From positions 57,540 to 121,539 of the forward strand of contig DF237202.1 in assembly GCA_000708835.1 (NCBI GenBank): a stretch of 64,000 nucleotides of DNA, in the 5' to 3' direction. The stretch comes from Klebsormidium nitens (Eukaryota > Streptophyta > Klebsormidiophyceae > Klebsormidiales > Klebsormidiaceae). The notes under the pieces are model-generated. The model was not told the origin of the DNA and searched no databases. It saw only the letters and a program-made list of their open reading frames with translations. Both the position numbers and the translations under genes were made by a program. Shown here piece after piece: positions 46,775 to 59,100 of this stretch; position 1 is the stretch's first letter, and each line of letters opens with the position of its first letter.

Positions 46775-49700
46775 ATGGAGAAAGGGCGGGGGTCTTCCCG
46801 CGGAGCGAGTAACCGCCGGCGCCCCCGGGGGGGCTCTCGGTGGTCGCCCACCAAGAAACCAAGGCCGGTTTGGCTCGCGGTTTTGCTCCCCTTCCTAGTT
46901 CTCCTGGTCCTGATCCAGCTGGCGCAGCCCTTGCTGAAAGATGAACAAAGCTGGTGGACCAAGGAGCTCTTTCTTCAACCGCCGTTTGCGAAAGTTTCGG
47001 AAGTGCGGACGGCGATCTGTCTCTCAGGGGGAGCGCGCTCGTTTGAGCTCACGGGACCGAGCATTAAGGATCGGCTGCTGAGCGCTTATCCCAACAGCGA
47101 CGTGTTCCTGGTGGTGCCCTTTGATGCGGACGCCCATAAGCTATCGCTGCTGGCCGGGACGGGGAACATCGTGCACGCTGAGGTGGCGGTGCAGGCGCTG
47201 ATGCGCGAGGATGATGTCAGCAAGGAGCTGTTTGATGAAATTGGATCGCCGAATGGAGTACAGGTGAGGTGGCAGAGTGTCATTGGCCGCTTCAAATCTG
47301 CTTCTTGTTTCTAGATCTTTAGTGGTTGAGAGCATGTCAAGTATAGGGACTCAAAACCGTCGAGTGCTCTGTGAGTTCTGGTTTGTTGATATCTGGTTGT
47401 TGAGGTTTTCCATATGTCCATCTCACCAGCTTTTGCTAGATTGGATGCGAATCTTGTAGACAATATTGCGGCATTGTTTGGGCGTTGCATTTCATTTTTC
47501 ACACCAACACACGAGGCTTCCAAGTTCCTGAAACAGGCAGCAACTATTCAGCTGAGTTTCTGCTATCCGAAGTTGGGACACGAGAATTTCGGGAGTTGCC
47601 GCCTTGAACCTGTGTGTACCCATCTGTATCTTCCTGCCAAAGTTTTGGGATTGCACAACCAGATTCTAGCGACCTTTGTTCACAGCAGGTTAGGAAGTAA
47701 GCCTCCTGTAGAGGGCGGCAGAAGATGAGGTATGCACCCAGATTTCGTGGCGGAGCCCTGTTTTTGTTCACAGACTTGAGAGTTCTGCCAGCTCTTGTGT
47801 GACACTTCTGGGCACATGGCTGGGAAGTTTGTTTCAGCACTCTTTGTTTTGTTAGATGTCATATACACAGACCTGATAGATCCCAGTTCTAGTGTCCTTT
47901 CCCTCGCTGTCGTGAGTTTTGTCTAGTGAACTGCCTGTCGGTCATGATGATTGTGCATTTTGCAGCTGGCTGGAGGCGGTCACGATAAAAAGAGCATCGC
48001 GCTTGAGACTTTCTGGGTCGTTCATTAACCATGCTCGAAATAAGTGTGTCAGACGGGAGGAGGATCATGCATCCCTTGCTGATACATTTTTGACACCGGC
48101 TTCCTGCCTGCTTTCTCCTTGGCTGTTCGCCTTGCTCTAGTGTCAGATTGTTGTGAATTCACTCCCTTTCTTTCGCACGACCGTTTGGAGCAAGCGAGGG
48201 CTGCTTGCCGTGCAGTTTTTGTGTCACTTTTGGAGTCTCCTCTTCATTGCCTTCGCGTTTTCCCCTTTTGACCAAGGTTCAAGATGTACAGCTCCTCTGG
48301 TGAAACAGATTAGCTTGGACCCTTTTGAGTGCACTCGCTTGGTCACACCCCTTCGAATACAGCCCCCTCTCGAAATCAAAGCAAAGCCCTCTTCTCATTT
48401 TGAGTCCCATCGTGTGGCCCAGTTCAGCCTTTTCCGTTCATCCAGAGAACCATCAGTGCCAGATCGGACATTTGGTAAGGTTCATCTGACAATAGGGTAA
48501 CCAGCATAGCGTTGCACAAGGCTTCTGGAAGAATCGGCCCACAGACAGACTGAGACAGCCGCCAAACTATGTACCGGACTCTTAACATGTCAAGGCCTTT
48601 TATCTGCTTGATAAAGCCTGCACCTTTATACACGTTGAAGAAGACGGCAATGTTGGTGGAGGAAATTTGTGGTGAATGATTGGTGGAGAATAATTTCCGC
48701 TGTACCTGGATCCTGTCAGCACAGAGCGGAGCTGGGAGACAAACGGCATTTGACCTAGGAGCCCCTCTCAGCTGAAAGACCATTCTCTGATCTTCAGAAT
48801 TCACGGTCCCCATTCTGAAGAGGACCCCAAAAACGACTCCGGTCGAGAACCTTGACCATTTGCTGTGCCCCCCTCCCTGCAAAAAAGCTCTCCTTTCTTT
48901 CTCCTCTGTTTAGTAAGCGTTGTCAAAGTGCGCTTCACTACTTTCTGCGTCCCGCAAAAGCTGCTCCAGTTAAGCTTCTCTGGGCTTTTTCAGGTTTTCT
49001 CCCTTCGCTTGTACATATCCGCCCACGTTTCTTGTTCACTGCACTTACTAGACTCCAACTCCCCTGCTCAAGTCTTCTGTTGATATCCCGACGCTCTTGG
49101 CACAGTCTTTTCATTCTGACAGTTTCTCAGTTTTCACCACTCGCTCCGTGTCTGTGCTGTCTCTTTGTCTACATGTTTCCCCTCCCAAGTCGCTGAACTA
49201 TGTCTGTGGCCGGACTGCGGTCTTTACAAATTGGAGAAGTGATTGAAACGTGAGAACGGATTGAATGGAAAGTTCCTCATCTTGCTTCTTTGACCTCTCT
49301 CCCTCACCCCCTACTCGCCGCAGGATCTAACAGGTAGCTGTTGCTCTTGCAGTAGACACTGCAGCTGTTGCTGGACGCATCGCCAAAACAACCTTAACCT
49401 CTTCCCTCTATTCCTTGCTCCTCAGCTTTTCTGGCGCATCGTTTTCTTGCCCCTCCAGACTTAGTTACGCATGGCTTTCCTTCACTTCTTCAACGAACTA
49501 AAGCCTGAACGCAGAGTCTTTGAAACACTGTCAAACCTATTTTATTGCAGGGCCTCCTCCAGTACTTCGCCCTCGTCGAGTCGTGCCAGGCCGCCATTAC
49601 CGCCCACGAGCGTACCCACCGTTTCCGCTACGCTTACGTTCTCCGCACGCGGCCCGATGGGTTCTGGAACGCCCCCCCCCCGCCGCTCTCCACCTTCGAG

Positions 49701-50822
49701 CGCGACACTTACTACGCTCCGAACGGCGTCGATTTCGACGGCGTCAACGATCGCCTCGGCCTGGGGGGCCGGCGCATCATGTCGAAAATGCTCGCGCGGA
49801 GTAGCACTAGAAGCGAGCTCTACGCGGCGGGGCTGCGAAACGCCAACTCGGAGATTGCGCTGAAAGCGCAGCTCAAAATCCGGGGGGTGAAGCTCGCGCG
49901 CCTCGACTTTCCGTTCTGCGTGATCACGCGCCGGACGTTTCCGTTCGTGGACCGGCCGGAAGAGGTCCCCGTTGTGCCGATCGGGAGCGCCGTGACGCTC
50001 AACGGGGTTTACTGCAAGCCGTGCACGCCGATGCTCGCCGGCCAACGCGCGTTCGACAAGATGGGGGGGTACCGCAAATCGCTCCGCTGGTTCGGGACTC
50101 CCCGTGCCGGCGCCGAGATCTGCAACAGCACGGCGGAATGGGAACGGAACTGGGAGCGCGCGTTCGACGCGAAAGTCGGCCCGCAGCTCGCAGCCGCACG
50201 ACACGCGTTTCGCAACGAGACGTTTGACGCGTGTAAGCGGCGGGTCGCGAACTTCGTACAGGAGATCCCGGAATGGCGTGGGCCGTCCCCGCGCGAAATG
50301 TGTTTGATGTCGTTCTTGGGTAAACCCAGGCGGGTTAAGGGGGTAATGATGTACGTTCAATTACTGCGGGGGCCGGCGGATGCGCGCTCGACCAGTTTCG
50401 CACTCGGACGGAACTCGCCCCTAGGTATTGCGTTGGCTAATGTGAGTACTTCCACTGACTTTGCTGCTATGAGCACTGACCGGTTGTGTCAAGTTAATAA
50501 GAAGTGTAGATACCCCAGCGCTGCGGACAGCGCGAGACTGACACAAACTTTACCGAAAAAGGTTTACGTAGGAGTCTTAGAGGTGGCCGGGCTAGAGTTG
50601 GCGTCTCGCTTCCTTCAGGAGGCCAGAAGCGATCCGGATCTCTGGGTTTGTCAGATTGTGTTAACTTACCACGATTCAGACCAAGACGTCAAGGAGTGGG
50701 AGTCGCTGAGACGTGCTTATCAAGAGGCCGGGTTTTGGCAAGCCACTTGCGAATGGACGGCTCGAAACGAGGCGCGCTGCTTGTTGTTTTCGGATAAAAG
50801 GTGTAACTTAAAGTTTCTGTAA
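46775..50822 (+). CDS. DUF7796-type type II membrane protein (putative Golgi glycosyltransferase-like)
   Basis: Two exons, join(46775..47263, 49551..50822), give 586 aa; the intron of 2287 bp is phase 0 and GT-AG. The basic N-terminus is followed by one hydrophobic segment (residues ~31-50, PVWLAVLLPFLVLLVLIQLA), the layout of a Golgi type II protein. The luminal part begins with AICLSGGARSFELTGPSI (~79-96), then YPNSDVFLVV. After the intron it continues without a break from SPNGVQ into GLLQYFALVESC, then LRTRPDGFWNAP, GVNDRLGLGG, LNGVYCKPCTP and a final Cys-rich end. These are hallmarks of the plant DUF7796 family, whose biochemical role is not settled to my knowledge; a sugar-transferase-like role is inference. 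The last ~130 residues use more A/T-ending codons than the preceding 290. Confidence 0.93.
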
Positions 50823-50900
50823 TGGACCATATTGATACCTCTACTGTGACAGTCGGAAGTGCAAGGTCATCAAAGGCAATTTTTAAAGAACTGTTTTCAA

Positions 50901-51040
50901 GAATCACCTTGACGAACCTCAGTCTGACTCCACCTTTCCGATGCTCATGCTTTCAATCTGCTTCTCGTCAGTACGATTCTTGTCCCGCAAAGAGCGAACA
51001 GCATGTGCCAGGCGGCTGCGGCGGGACCCTCAATCGCAAA
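50901..51040 (+). repeat. Dispersed repeat, copy 1
   Basis: About 135 bp shared with 62487-62617, both in the plus orientation. Identical blocks include attcttgtcccgcaaagagc and gcatgtgccaggcggctgcg; an aatcaccttgacga block and agtctgactc open both copies. It has no coding motif. Confidence 0.9.
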
Positions 51041-52912
51041 AAAGTCTTTGTTGATTGTATATCGCACTAATTGGACATGCATCTGGTTCAGTCATCGCGG
51101 TCAATGGCGAGTGCATGTGTGCATCGAACGAATTGTTGCGTATGTGCCAAGCCTACACAGACATGTGAAGCCTGACAGCTACAAAGGCTGCATGCAAAGT
51201 TGCAAAGTAAGCGATTTGTTGCGCGGGCAATCATTCAACAGAAGTGACTTGACGACTGGAGGTTGCATTCTGATTCAGATTTATGAGACTCAATCAGAAG
51301 ACTCTCGGTGAACAATTGATTGCGTTGCAGAGCTCGATATATCGGCTGCATGTGCATATACATACCGCTCATGACCTTGTCGTTATACAATACCCGGGTT
51401 TTCCATTACACACGTCCAAACTGAGGATCGGATCCGATGCAGGCTAGGAAGCCTGTGAGGACATCCTAAGATCCTAATATGAACGGCATGTCAACTTAAG
51501 TTTACAGCCTACGATATCTAGTCAGCTCTCCTCATTTTGCTTAGACCAAGACGGTTGCGGTGCGGCGTGTACACATATACGTCGTGTTCTGCATGCTACT
51601 ATGACTGTTGCACATCGATCATTGGCATGGTCGACCCACGGTCGACTCGAACTCTAGATGCACTTATGCCAGCAGATTGTCACTACCGTAGTTTCTTCAA
51701 GGCTGGGCTGAGGTGGACCCTCTGGTCAAGGAGCTGTTAGCAAGCAGGAGCGCCAGATGAGCGCCTCATTTGTCAACAGTCTCATTGCGTAGCAATGGGC
51801 CCGCGCCCTGAACTTGAAACCGTCCCCTCTAATTCAAGCGCCTCATCTCACACTTGTAACGTACAAGTTACAACTTACAGAGCCTCTGTTGAGAGCCTCT
51901 GTCGAGTCTCTGCGCCACCTCTGCGCAGTTTAACTAGTATTAATTACTACACATGCAAGCAGGAAGCCACATCATGAGTCGTCCGGGTGACCTGACCAAA
52001 GTGCCAGGTGTTCGAACTTCGTCCGCAATGGTTCCGAACCTGCGCACTTTTCACGCCAAAAAGTAACGTACCTGTCCGAAAGCGACGGCAGGGGTGTCCG
52101 AAAGCGACCTCATGCGGCGCCTTGCATTCGGCAATTCCCCTGATAAATGCTGAGCGTCCAGCTGTGAGTGAAAGTATCTTCGGTGGAGTTGCACGCCTGT
52201 GCTTTTTCCAATTGATTTGTGCTGGTCGCTTCGTCGTAAAAGTTCAGCGCTGATGTCAGACCAACTCTGCTACATCCTGCCGCTTTTCCTGTGGTCTCAA
52301 AGTGAGGCTCACTTCAGTTGCGGCATTCTGAAGACAAGGGAAGCTTTTAAGGAGCAATGCTGCACTTTCTCCTGCAGTGATTGCCAGGGAACAAGCGGAG
52401 TACTAGCCACCCCAACCAAGCATGGTTTGGTCCAATATCGAAGTCCGTTCTTTCCGCGCCCGTCGCAAGGGCCCTGCACCGCCTCTGACCTGCCGCATTG
52501 ATTGCGCTTGTTGAGGGGCCGGGCCTGCAGAAAGGTGAGCACATTGCCTTCCTGACAATTGAGTGGCCGTCCTGGGTCGACTACACTTTTGGACATTGGT
52601 TAGCGTTGCGCTTGACAACCCCCCCCAGCCTGTGACTGCAATTATCATGGAGCTGGTGATGTCGTCAGAATCACAGGCCACTTGTGACCCCCTTTGTGTC
52701 AGAGCCTTTATGCGCTGCGTTTGAGCGTGGACGTGAGCTGAGACATGGCCTGCCTTTTTTGTTAGTCCAATACATATTCAAGGACTCGGTCAGCAAGTCC
52801 AATGGAAGAATCCAGTCACTGCGCTTGTCTGGCTGTCAGAGTAGGCCATAAAGGTGCACCCTTTCGCCGAACTCTGGATCTGAGCTGCTGAAGCATCTCC
52901 AGGTGACTTGTT

Positions 52913-52972
52913 GAGTCAACTAGGTATGAGTTAACCAAATATGAGTCAACCAGATGTAAGTCAACCAGGTAT
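52913..52972. repeat. 15-bp tandem repeat (GAGTCAACCAGGTAT)
   Basis: Four head-to-tail 15-bp units with one to four changes each. Confidence 0.9.
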
Positions 52973-53111
52973 ATGATGTTTTGTGCACAGGCTCAGACGA
53001 CCCTACATCAGCAGCTATAGCACACTGGTATCTCGCTTCTAAAAAGCCTCACTTTGGGCCTGCACCTGTCCTCCTAATTGGGACTTTGGCTAAATTGCAG
53101 CTCGTGGCGGG

Positions 53112-56100
53112 ATGGAGCCAGTGACAAGTGTGGAGTGTCTGGTTGTCGAGCTGGGCAACTGCGTTCTAGATGGGGCCTCAACTCTGGAGGAGGCAATCTC
53201 AGCACTAAGAGGGTATCTCTCAAAGGCAGAGGATGCTGCTTGGTCTCAAGCAATCGCAGTCATGGCTGACGGGGGCGAGGCAGTGCGCCAACGTGCGCGG
53301 CAGGAGCTTGCCAAAGTCCTCTCCGCAGAGCTCACTGGACCTACTGGGGGCCTGATGTGCGAGAAACGGAAAGTGGACAGATTCCAGGGGGCCAGAACTC
53401 GTGCAACAACTGTGGTAGGACTTTGCATACGTTCCTTGTCCTTTCTGTTGTTTTGTGACCCGCAGTTCTCTATGCACTTGGTGGGAGCGTAGGCTCTTCT
53501 GCTTACCTTTGGGAGAAGCTTGCAGGAAGGGAAAGTTGTATTTTAATGCAGCAACGCAATTTGTGCAGGACCTTATAAGCCTGCAACTTGTTAGACAGCG
53601 TGCTAGAAACAAGGGCGTTCTGTGGGAGTGGAACCCAGTGGGGGGCTAACGTCTGCCAAATGGAAACTTTGTTTGTTTCAAAAGGTATTGTTGAAGACAC
53701 TGCAGAAGGTGTTCCAAGACACTGCAGAAAATGCTTTAAGAACTGAAATGAGCGCAAAATCAAGCAATAGACACATCAATAATCAAGGCTAATGTTGAGG
53801 CTTATTTTTGATTGTTTTTTGGGTACGTACAGCTTTGATCTGCACGGTATGAGGATAGCTGGATGCGGCCGTGCAACAATTCCCAGGCTCGTCCTGCCTT
53901 AGCCTATCTCTGCCGTTCAGTATTGCTGATATGCAGCAAGCAGAAAAGTCAAGGTGGCATCACTTATTACGGTGATTGCACGTACGTGGATCGCAAGCCT
54001 GGGCTCATTGTTCTATCTGGCTGCTCGGGGGAGGTTTTCAATGGGCAGTCAAAGGCCCTTGCCTGAGCAGCTCTGGTCACTGACCTGTGCGCAATATGGC
54101 AAGACAACCAGTCGTCTCAGACGTCCAGCGATCTGCATGATCCAGCTCAATCATCGTCGCCTTACCCATCTTTCTCTGGCCCTTCAGGAGGACCTCCCCC
54201 CTTACTTCCCCTTACGAGACAAGAGCCCCGAAGAACGCGTTCAGAAGTACAAAGAGCGTGTTCAAAACTGGAGCCTGATGGAAACCTGCGAGGTCTTTGA
54301 GGCCGCCATAACCGACCCCACAACCGGCCCTGACGATCGGGAGAAGCTGAAAGAGTTTCTCCAGGCCAAACACTACCGCCCGGCAGAGGAGCGGCTGCTC
54401 GCGCTGCGGCGCGCCACCCGGGCCTTCTCTGCTGTGGCGGAGGCGCAGCGACGGGTCGTGGAAGGACGGGCCATGGGGCAGCATGGGGGACTAGCCGTGG
54501 CGCAGTTGCGGGACGCCCAGGGACCAGCTGTTGCGCAACTGCAGGATGGCGGGGGATCAGCCGGAGCACAGCAGGCCCCTCGGTGCGGTATGCTCGGTTG
54601 TATGCTCAAGGGGCGCGGGTGCTTCCCGGACGTTGATCCAGAGGAGCCGCAGTGGACGTCGTGCGAGCCGTGCGGAAAGAGGAAACGGGGGGGAGACGCC
54701 GCGTCTTCGTCCACACCAACGCAGCAAGGATCGTGGAGCGGATCGGACGCTTTTGGACCGGGCTCCCTCGGGCAGAGCTCGTTTGAACAAAATTCGTCCG
54801 GACTGGGCTCATTCGGACAGGGATCGTGGGGAAAGTCCTCGTTTGAAAAGGGATTGTCGGGACAGGGCTCATCCGGGCACGATCTCTCCTTGGAGTTGTA
54901 TTTGTTGGAGTCTGAGACCGAGGCGGGACAGGGCTCATTCGAGCAGACTCTCTCCTTCGGGTACTTGTTGGAGTCTGAGACCGAGGGGGGACAGGGCTCA
55001 TCCGGGCAGGATTTCTCTTTCGGGTACTTGTTGGAGTCTGAGACCGAGGCGGCAGCCGACCCACAGCACGGACGTCCGAGCTCAGAGGACAGCAAGCTGC
55101 AACTGGCATTGAACGAGGAAGAGGAGGAAGAGGAAGAGGAGAGCGAGACAGACGCTGAGCACGATGACGTCAGCAAGAGCGACAGTGACGATGACGACGC
55201 ACCCGAGGCCGGGGGCCAGGGAGTGGCTCCTCAAGGCCCACAAGGGGATCCCCCCGACAACGGCGGCGGCGGTGTTCCGTATACGGAGGACTTTGGCGGC
55301 CGGGACTTACACCCGGCGGAGTTTGGCGGCGCTCGAGACTACGGCTACAAGAGAGCCGCTGACTCAGAGGGCCCGAGGCACGTGATCTGCGGACAGCGGA
55401 CAGGGTTCACGTGGGCCGGATCCGGACCCCGTCGGCGCTCCCTCGGGGCTGCGGCGGGGAATGCAGCGGCCAAGGCCTGCTTGGCTTCGTCTTCGGACAA
55501 GGTGGTCAAGTCCAGTTCGGACGGCGCGCTGTCCGCGCTGGAGGAGCGGTTGCAAAGGGTGCTGATCGACGAGGAGGTGCGTACTAGAACTTTGTCCGGT
55601 CCTTTTTGTAAGGTTCGTTGCATTTTAGAACTTCGGTGCTCGTTAGTCCTCCTCTGTTTCTTACCGGCCAAGGTTCAAGATTGCAGATACCCCTGTTGGA
55701 ACGAGCGCTTATTTCGAAACGAATGGCAATGAAGACGACGGCTTGAAATGCTGCTACTGCTCTTGCGATGCTTTCGAAAAGCTACCCGTCGACGTACTAC
55801 TACTGTCAGAACTTTAATGTGCGCGCACGGAGTCTTAACATGAACGGCTCTTCCTGTTCAGGACGCTGACTCCGGTTCCGCTGAGTCCGGTTCCGCTGAG
55901 CCCACCGGCGGCCGGCGCTTGCCGGAGCTGCCGCCGATTCGCATGCGGCAAAGCGACGACCGCAGGGGGCTGCTCGCCGTGCTGCCCGCCGTGCTGCCTC
56001 CAAAGGCGGCCACGTGAGTCTCGTGCCAATTATACTCGGTCGAAGTTTCACCATAACCCATTACTTTTCTTTCCGCAATTTGCGGAGCATGGTGTTTTTT

Positions 56101-59100
56101 GCGGTAAGCTTTCCAGCAACGCTGTTCTTTCTTGCTCTCTTGTTCGGAAGGGCTACAATGAATCTAGAAGCCGCCCTTGCGCTGCTTGTTTGATCGTCAG
56201 AAAGGGTGGAGGCGAGAGCTAAAGCGCGCCCCCTTTTCCTGGCGGACGCCATGACCAACTCAAAAAGTGCACAAGAAGAATCTCTTCCTAAACCGTTCCG
56301 ATCGGCGTTCAACGGTCTCGATCCTCCTTTACAGAAAGTCAAATGTGCACAAAGTAGGACATGGTATAATTGGAACGAGAATTTTCAGCCACATGTTTGC
56401 TTGTCGCTGCTTCATCTGGGACTGCCGACTTTTGCGGCCCTGTCTTCCAAACTCTCTACGCTTTATCTCTGCTTGAAGTTCCGCCTTGCGTGACAATACT
56501 CGCTGGAAAGAAAGTCTGTCTCTCAGGTTATTCTGTTTTCATGCCAATCGCACTGTTGTATCAGGTGGGCCGGCTTATGTTCCTCACATTTTATGCCTCA
56601 GGTACGTGACTGAGCGAGACGCTGCAGCAGTGCAACGCAACAGCAATGACGCCAAGTCCAGCCTGCCAATTGCCGTTCCTCAGAGGCCCTCTCTACCATG
56701 CCAAGACGAGAAGAACGTGAGTCTGTCCCTGTCCGTTTCTGGAGGCTGCTCTTTACCGCCCGTCTTTGGAGCTGGTTTCTCATCACTGCTGAGTTGAAGT
56801 CCTCGAATGGGCAAGGATAAGATCGAGCGACAGTCTGGCAGGGCGGTAGATCAGCACGTCTTTTTCCGGCTTGAACTCGGCAACCAGTTCATGTGTTCAA
56901 CAAATTGAATTGGAAGTGTGCGGTCGAGGTATAAAATCTAACCCAAAAGAATAACTGAATGACATAAAGCAAGAAGTGCAGAAATCAGAATAATCTGTCG
57001 GATTAAGCTGTGTATAATAAGCCAAGCAGCCTGGGACGGGTGAGGTTACTTTGAGGGTTTAGGGTGGGTACGGGTGCGGAGCGGTTTATTTGGAGGGTCA
57101 GGTTTTTGGTGTTAGGGCAGGAGCTTACTATACCTGAATTGAAGAGACATCTAAGATGCGCCACAGAGATAGAGCGCAAATGAGGGGCCTCGATACCGGA
57201 AATTTCAAAGTGTTCCTGGGGCCTTTCTGCCTGCTCCATCTGCAAACATTAATCTTCCCCCCACTGTTATGAGCAATCTCACTCTTGTTCTTTTGAATTG
57301 CAGTCTTATGCATCTTACGCTGTGCTTTCTGCGCCTCTCCTCAGGTACCGCCAACCGCGCGTGAGCTCTTTCTCGCCAGCCTCAAGCCCTGCACGCTGAC
57401 GCCGTTCGAGTCCGCTCTCGCGTCCGCTCTCGAGCTGCTCGACGCTTCGGACGTCCGCAACGGCCTCGCAAACCTCGCGCAGCTCCTGGCGCCGGGCCGG
57501 CGCTCGGACATCCTCGGCGTGAACGCCGCAGCCCTTTCTCACGTGGTGTCCGCCCTCATTACCGGTTTGGACCGTCCGGATGCTGCCACGTGGCAGCAGC
57601 GCGAGCTCCTGGTCACGTGCCTGTTGGAGGTCAGCGAGAACACCCGACTGGTTCCCCTGGTGAAGCGCCCGGTCCCCCCGTTCAACGTACCGGGCACTCG
57701 CCGGATCGTCAGCGCGCTGTGGCGCGCGTTCATGGCGGTTAAGCAAACCGGCTGGCCCGACCGCGACGGCACCCCTGCGCTGATCCGGGTTCTCGCTAAC
57801 CTGGCCGCCTCTGACCTGGAGTGCCACCACGAGATCTCCCGCCACGGGGGGCTCTGCCTGGTGCAGGGTCTCGTAACCCTGGCCAGCCAACCGGACGACC
57901 GCGAGCCGTCCGATCCCGTCCGCAAGCCGTCCGAAGCCGTCCGCACCCGTCAGCATGCGTACCAGTGGAGGCGGGAGGTCATCAACGAAGGCACGCGCGC
58001 GCTGAATTTCATCCTGCCTACGTGGGGGAAGCAGCAGACCGGGGGATCCCTTGGTGGGGCGCGCGAAGAGAAGAAGCTGACGCAGAAGAGGCTGGAAGCC
58101 GCATCAGAGGCGCTGCGCGTCATGGCGCTAGAGGTGAGCAATCGCAACGGGTTTGCAATTCTGAGAAATTTTGAGAATTGTGTGGCAACTTTGCAAAAAT
58201 TACCAAGCTGCGCTCCTTAGCGCGCTTGCCTAGCGCGTGCGAGAGACGAAGGTTGCCATCTTTTTACCGATAGCTATCGTAGCTATCAAGATAATCAATT
58301 AGAAGTTTTGCTTCAAAGCCCATTTTTGTTTTATTGTCTCTACGTTTTTTCATTTTTAAGGTTTTCGCATCTTTTGCCTAGATTTCCCGGTATGATTTTT
58401 GGTTCCTATCCGGGAAAAGTGCCCGTTTTTGGAAACGCGGCAACCACTCGGGGCAAAGTGCAGCCATCAATATCCTTCTTGCCCCAACTAATCATCTTGG
58501 AAGTTCCCCCCGGTTGTAGCAGCTTCGCAGGTCGAACGCCGACTGCCACTTGCTTGATGAAATTGTGCTGCTTATGTCCTGCAAGGATCACTGCTTTCCC
58601 AACAACTCAATGCGCTCTTGAATCAAACCGTCATTTGACACTAGGCCGCTCCCTTTTTCAGGGCAAAAGTGCGAGCGTGCATGTCGAAGCCCTTGACATC
58701 AAAAAGGATTCGTGTCCCTTGGAGGCGGTTGCGGGATTCACCCATGGCGGCACTTTCTGCCCAGACCGGAACTTGGGAGTATGGTGCACCGACTACCTCA
58801 GGTAAGGAAGCAAGCAGTCGGACTGATAAGCAGGCAATTCTTTGGACCCGCCCGTAAGGCAACTTGAGCACCGCTTGGCTTTGACAGACTTTCTTTGCAG
58901 GAGCGTTTTCGTCTAGGCCTGAAGGCCTGACCGATTGCACATTCTCCATCGAGAAGCGCCTCGACACTCGGTCTGCATCAAGTTTCCTCTTCAGATATTT
59001 TTAATGAGCCAATCATCTCGGATCCTTTGCTTTTGAGAAAACCACACGAGTCGATCCTCTTTGATGACTGGGGTTTGTGAGTCTGCCAAAGCAGATTGTC

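Larger units (their letters stand above)
50823..53111. other. Intergenic region between genes 5 and 6
   Basis: It contains one copy of the dispersed repeat shared with 62.5 kb (50901-51040) and a 15-bp tandem repeat at 52913. The acceptor-like ttgcag at 53096-53101 just before the start of gene 6 suggests a 5' UTR intron or an upstream exon. I see no other gene. Confidence 0.5.

Noticed and set aside
49542-50360. 272-codon minus-strand open frame opposite the DUF7796 exon
   Set aside because: Shadow of a strongly supported GC-rich exon on the plus strand; no motif of its own.
53954-54187. Upstream in-frame extension of gene 6 exon 2 as an alternative start
   Set aside because: The acceptor cccttcag at 54187 and in-phase join to the MEP start at 53112 are better supported; an alternative transcript is possible but unproven.
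54373-55176. 267-codon minus-strand frame opposite the low-complexity exon of gene 6
   Set aside because: Ser/Pro-rich mirror of the coding repeat; splice phases and the acidic protein are consistent on the plus strand.
57315-57956. 213-codon minus-strand frame opposite the ARM exon
   Set aside because: Arises from high GC3 of the plus-strand exon; no domain seen.
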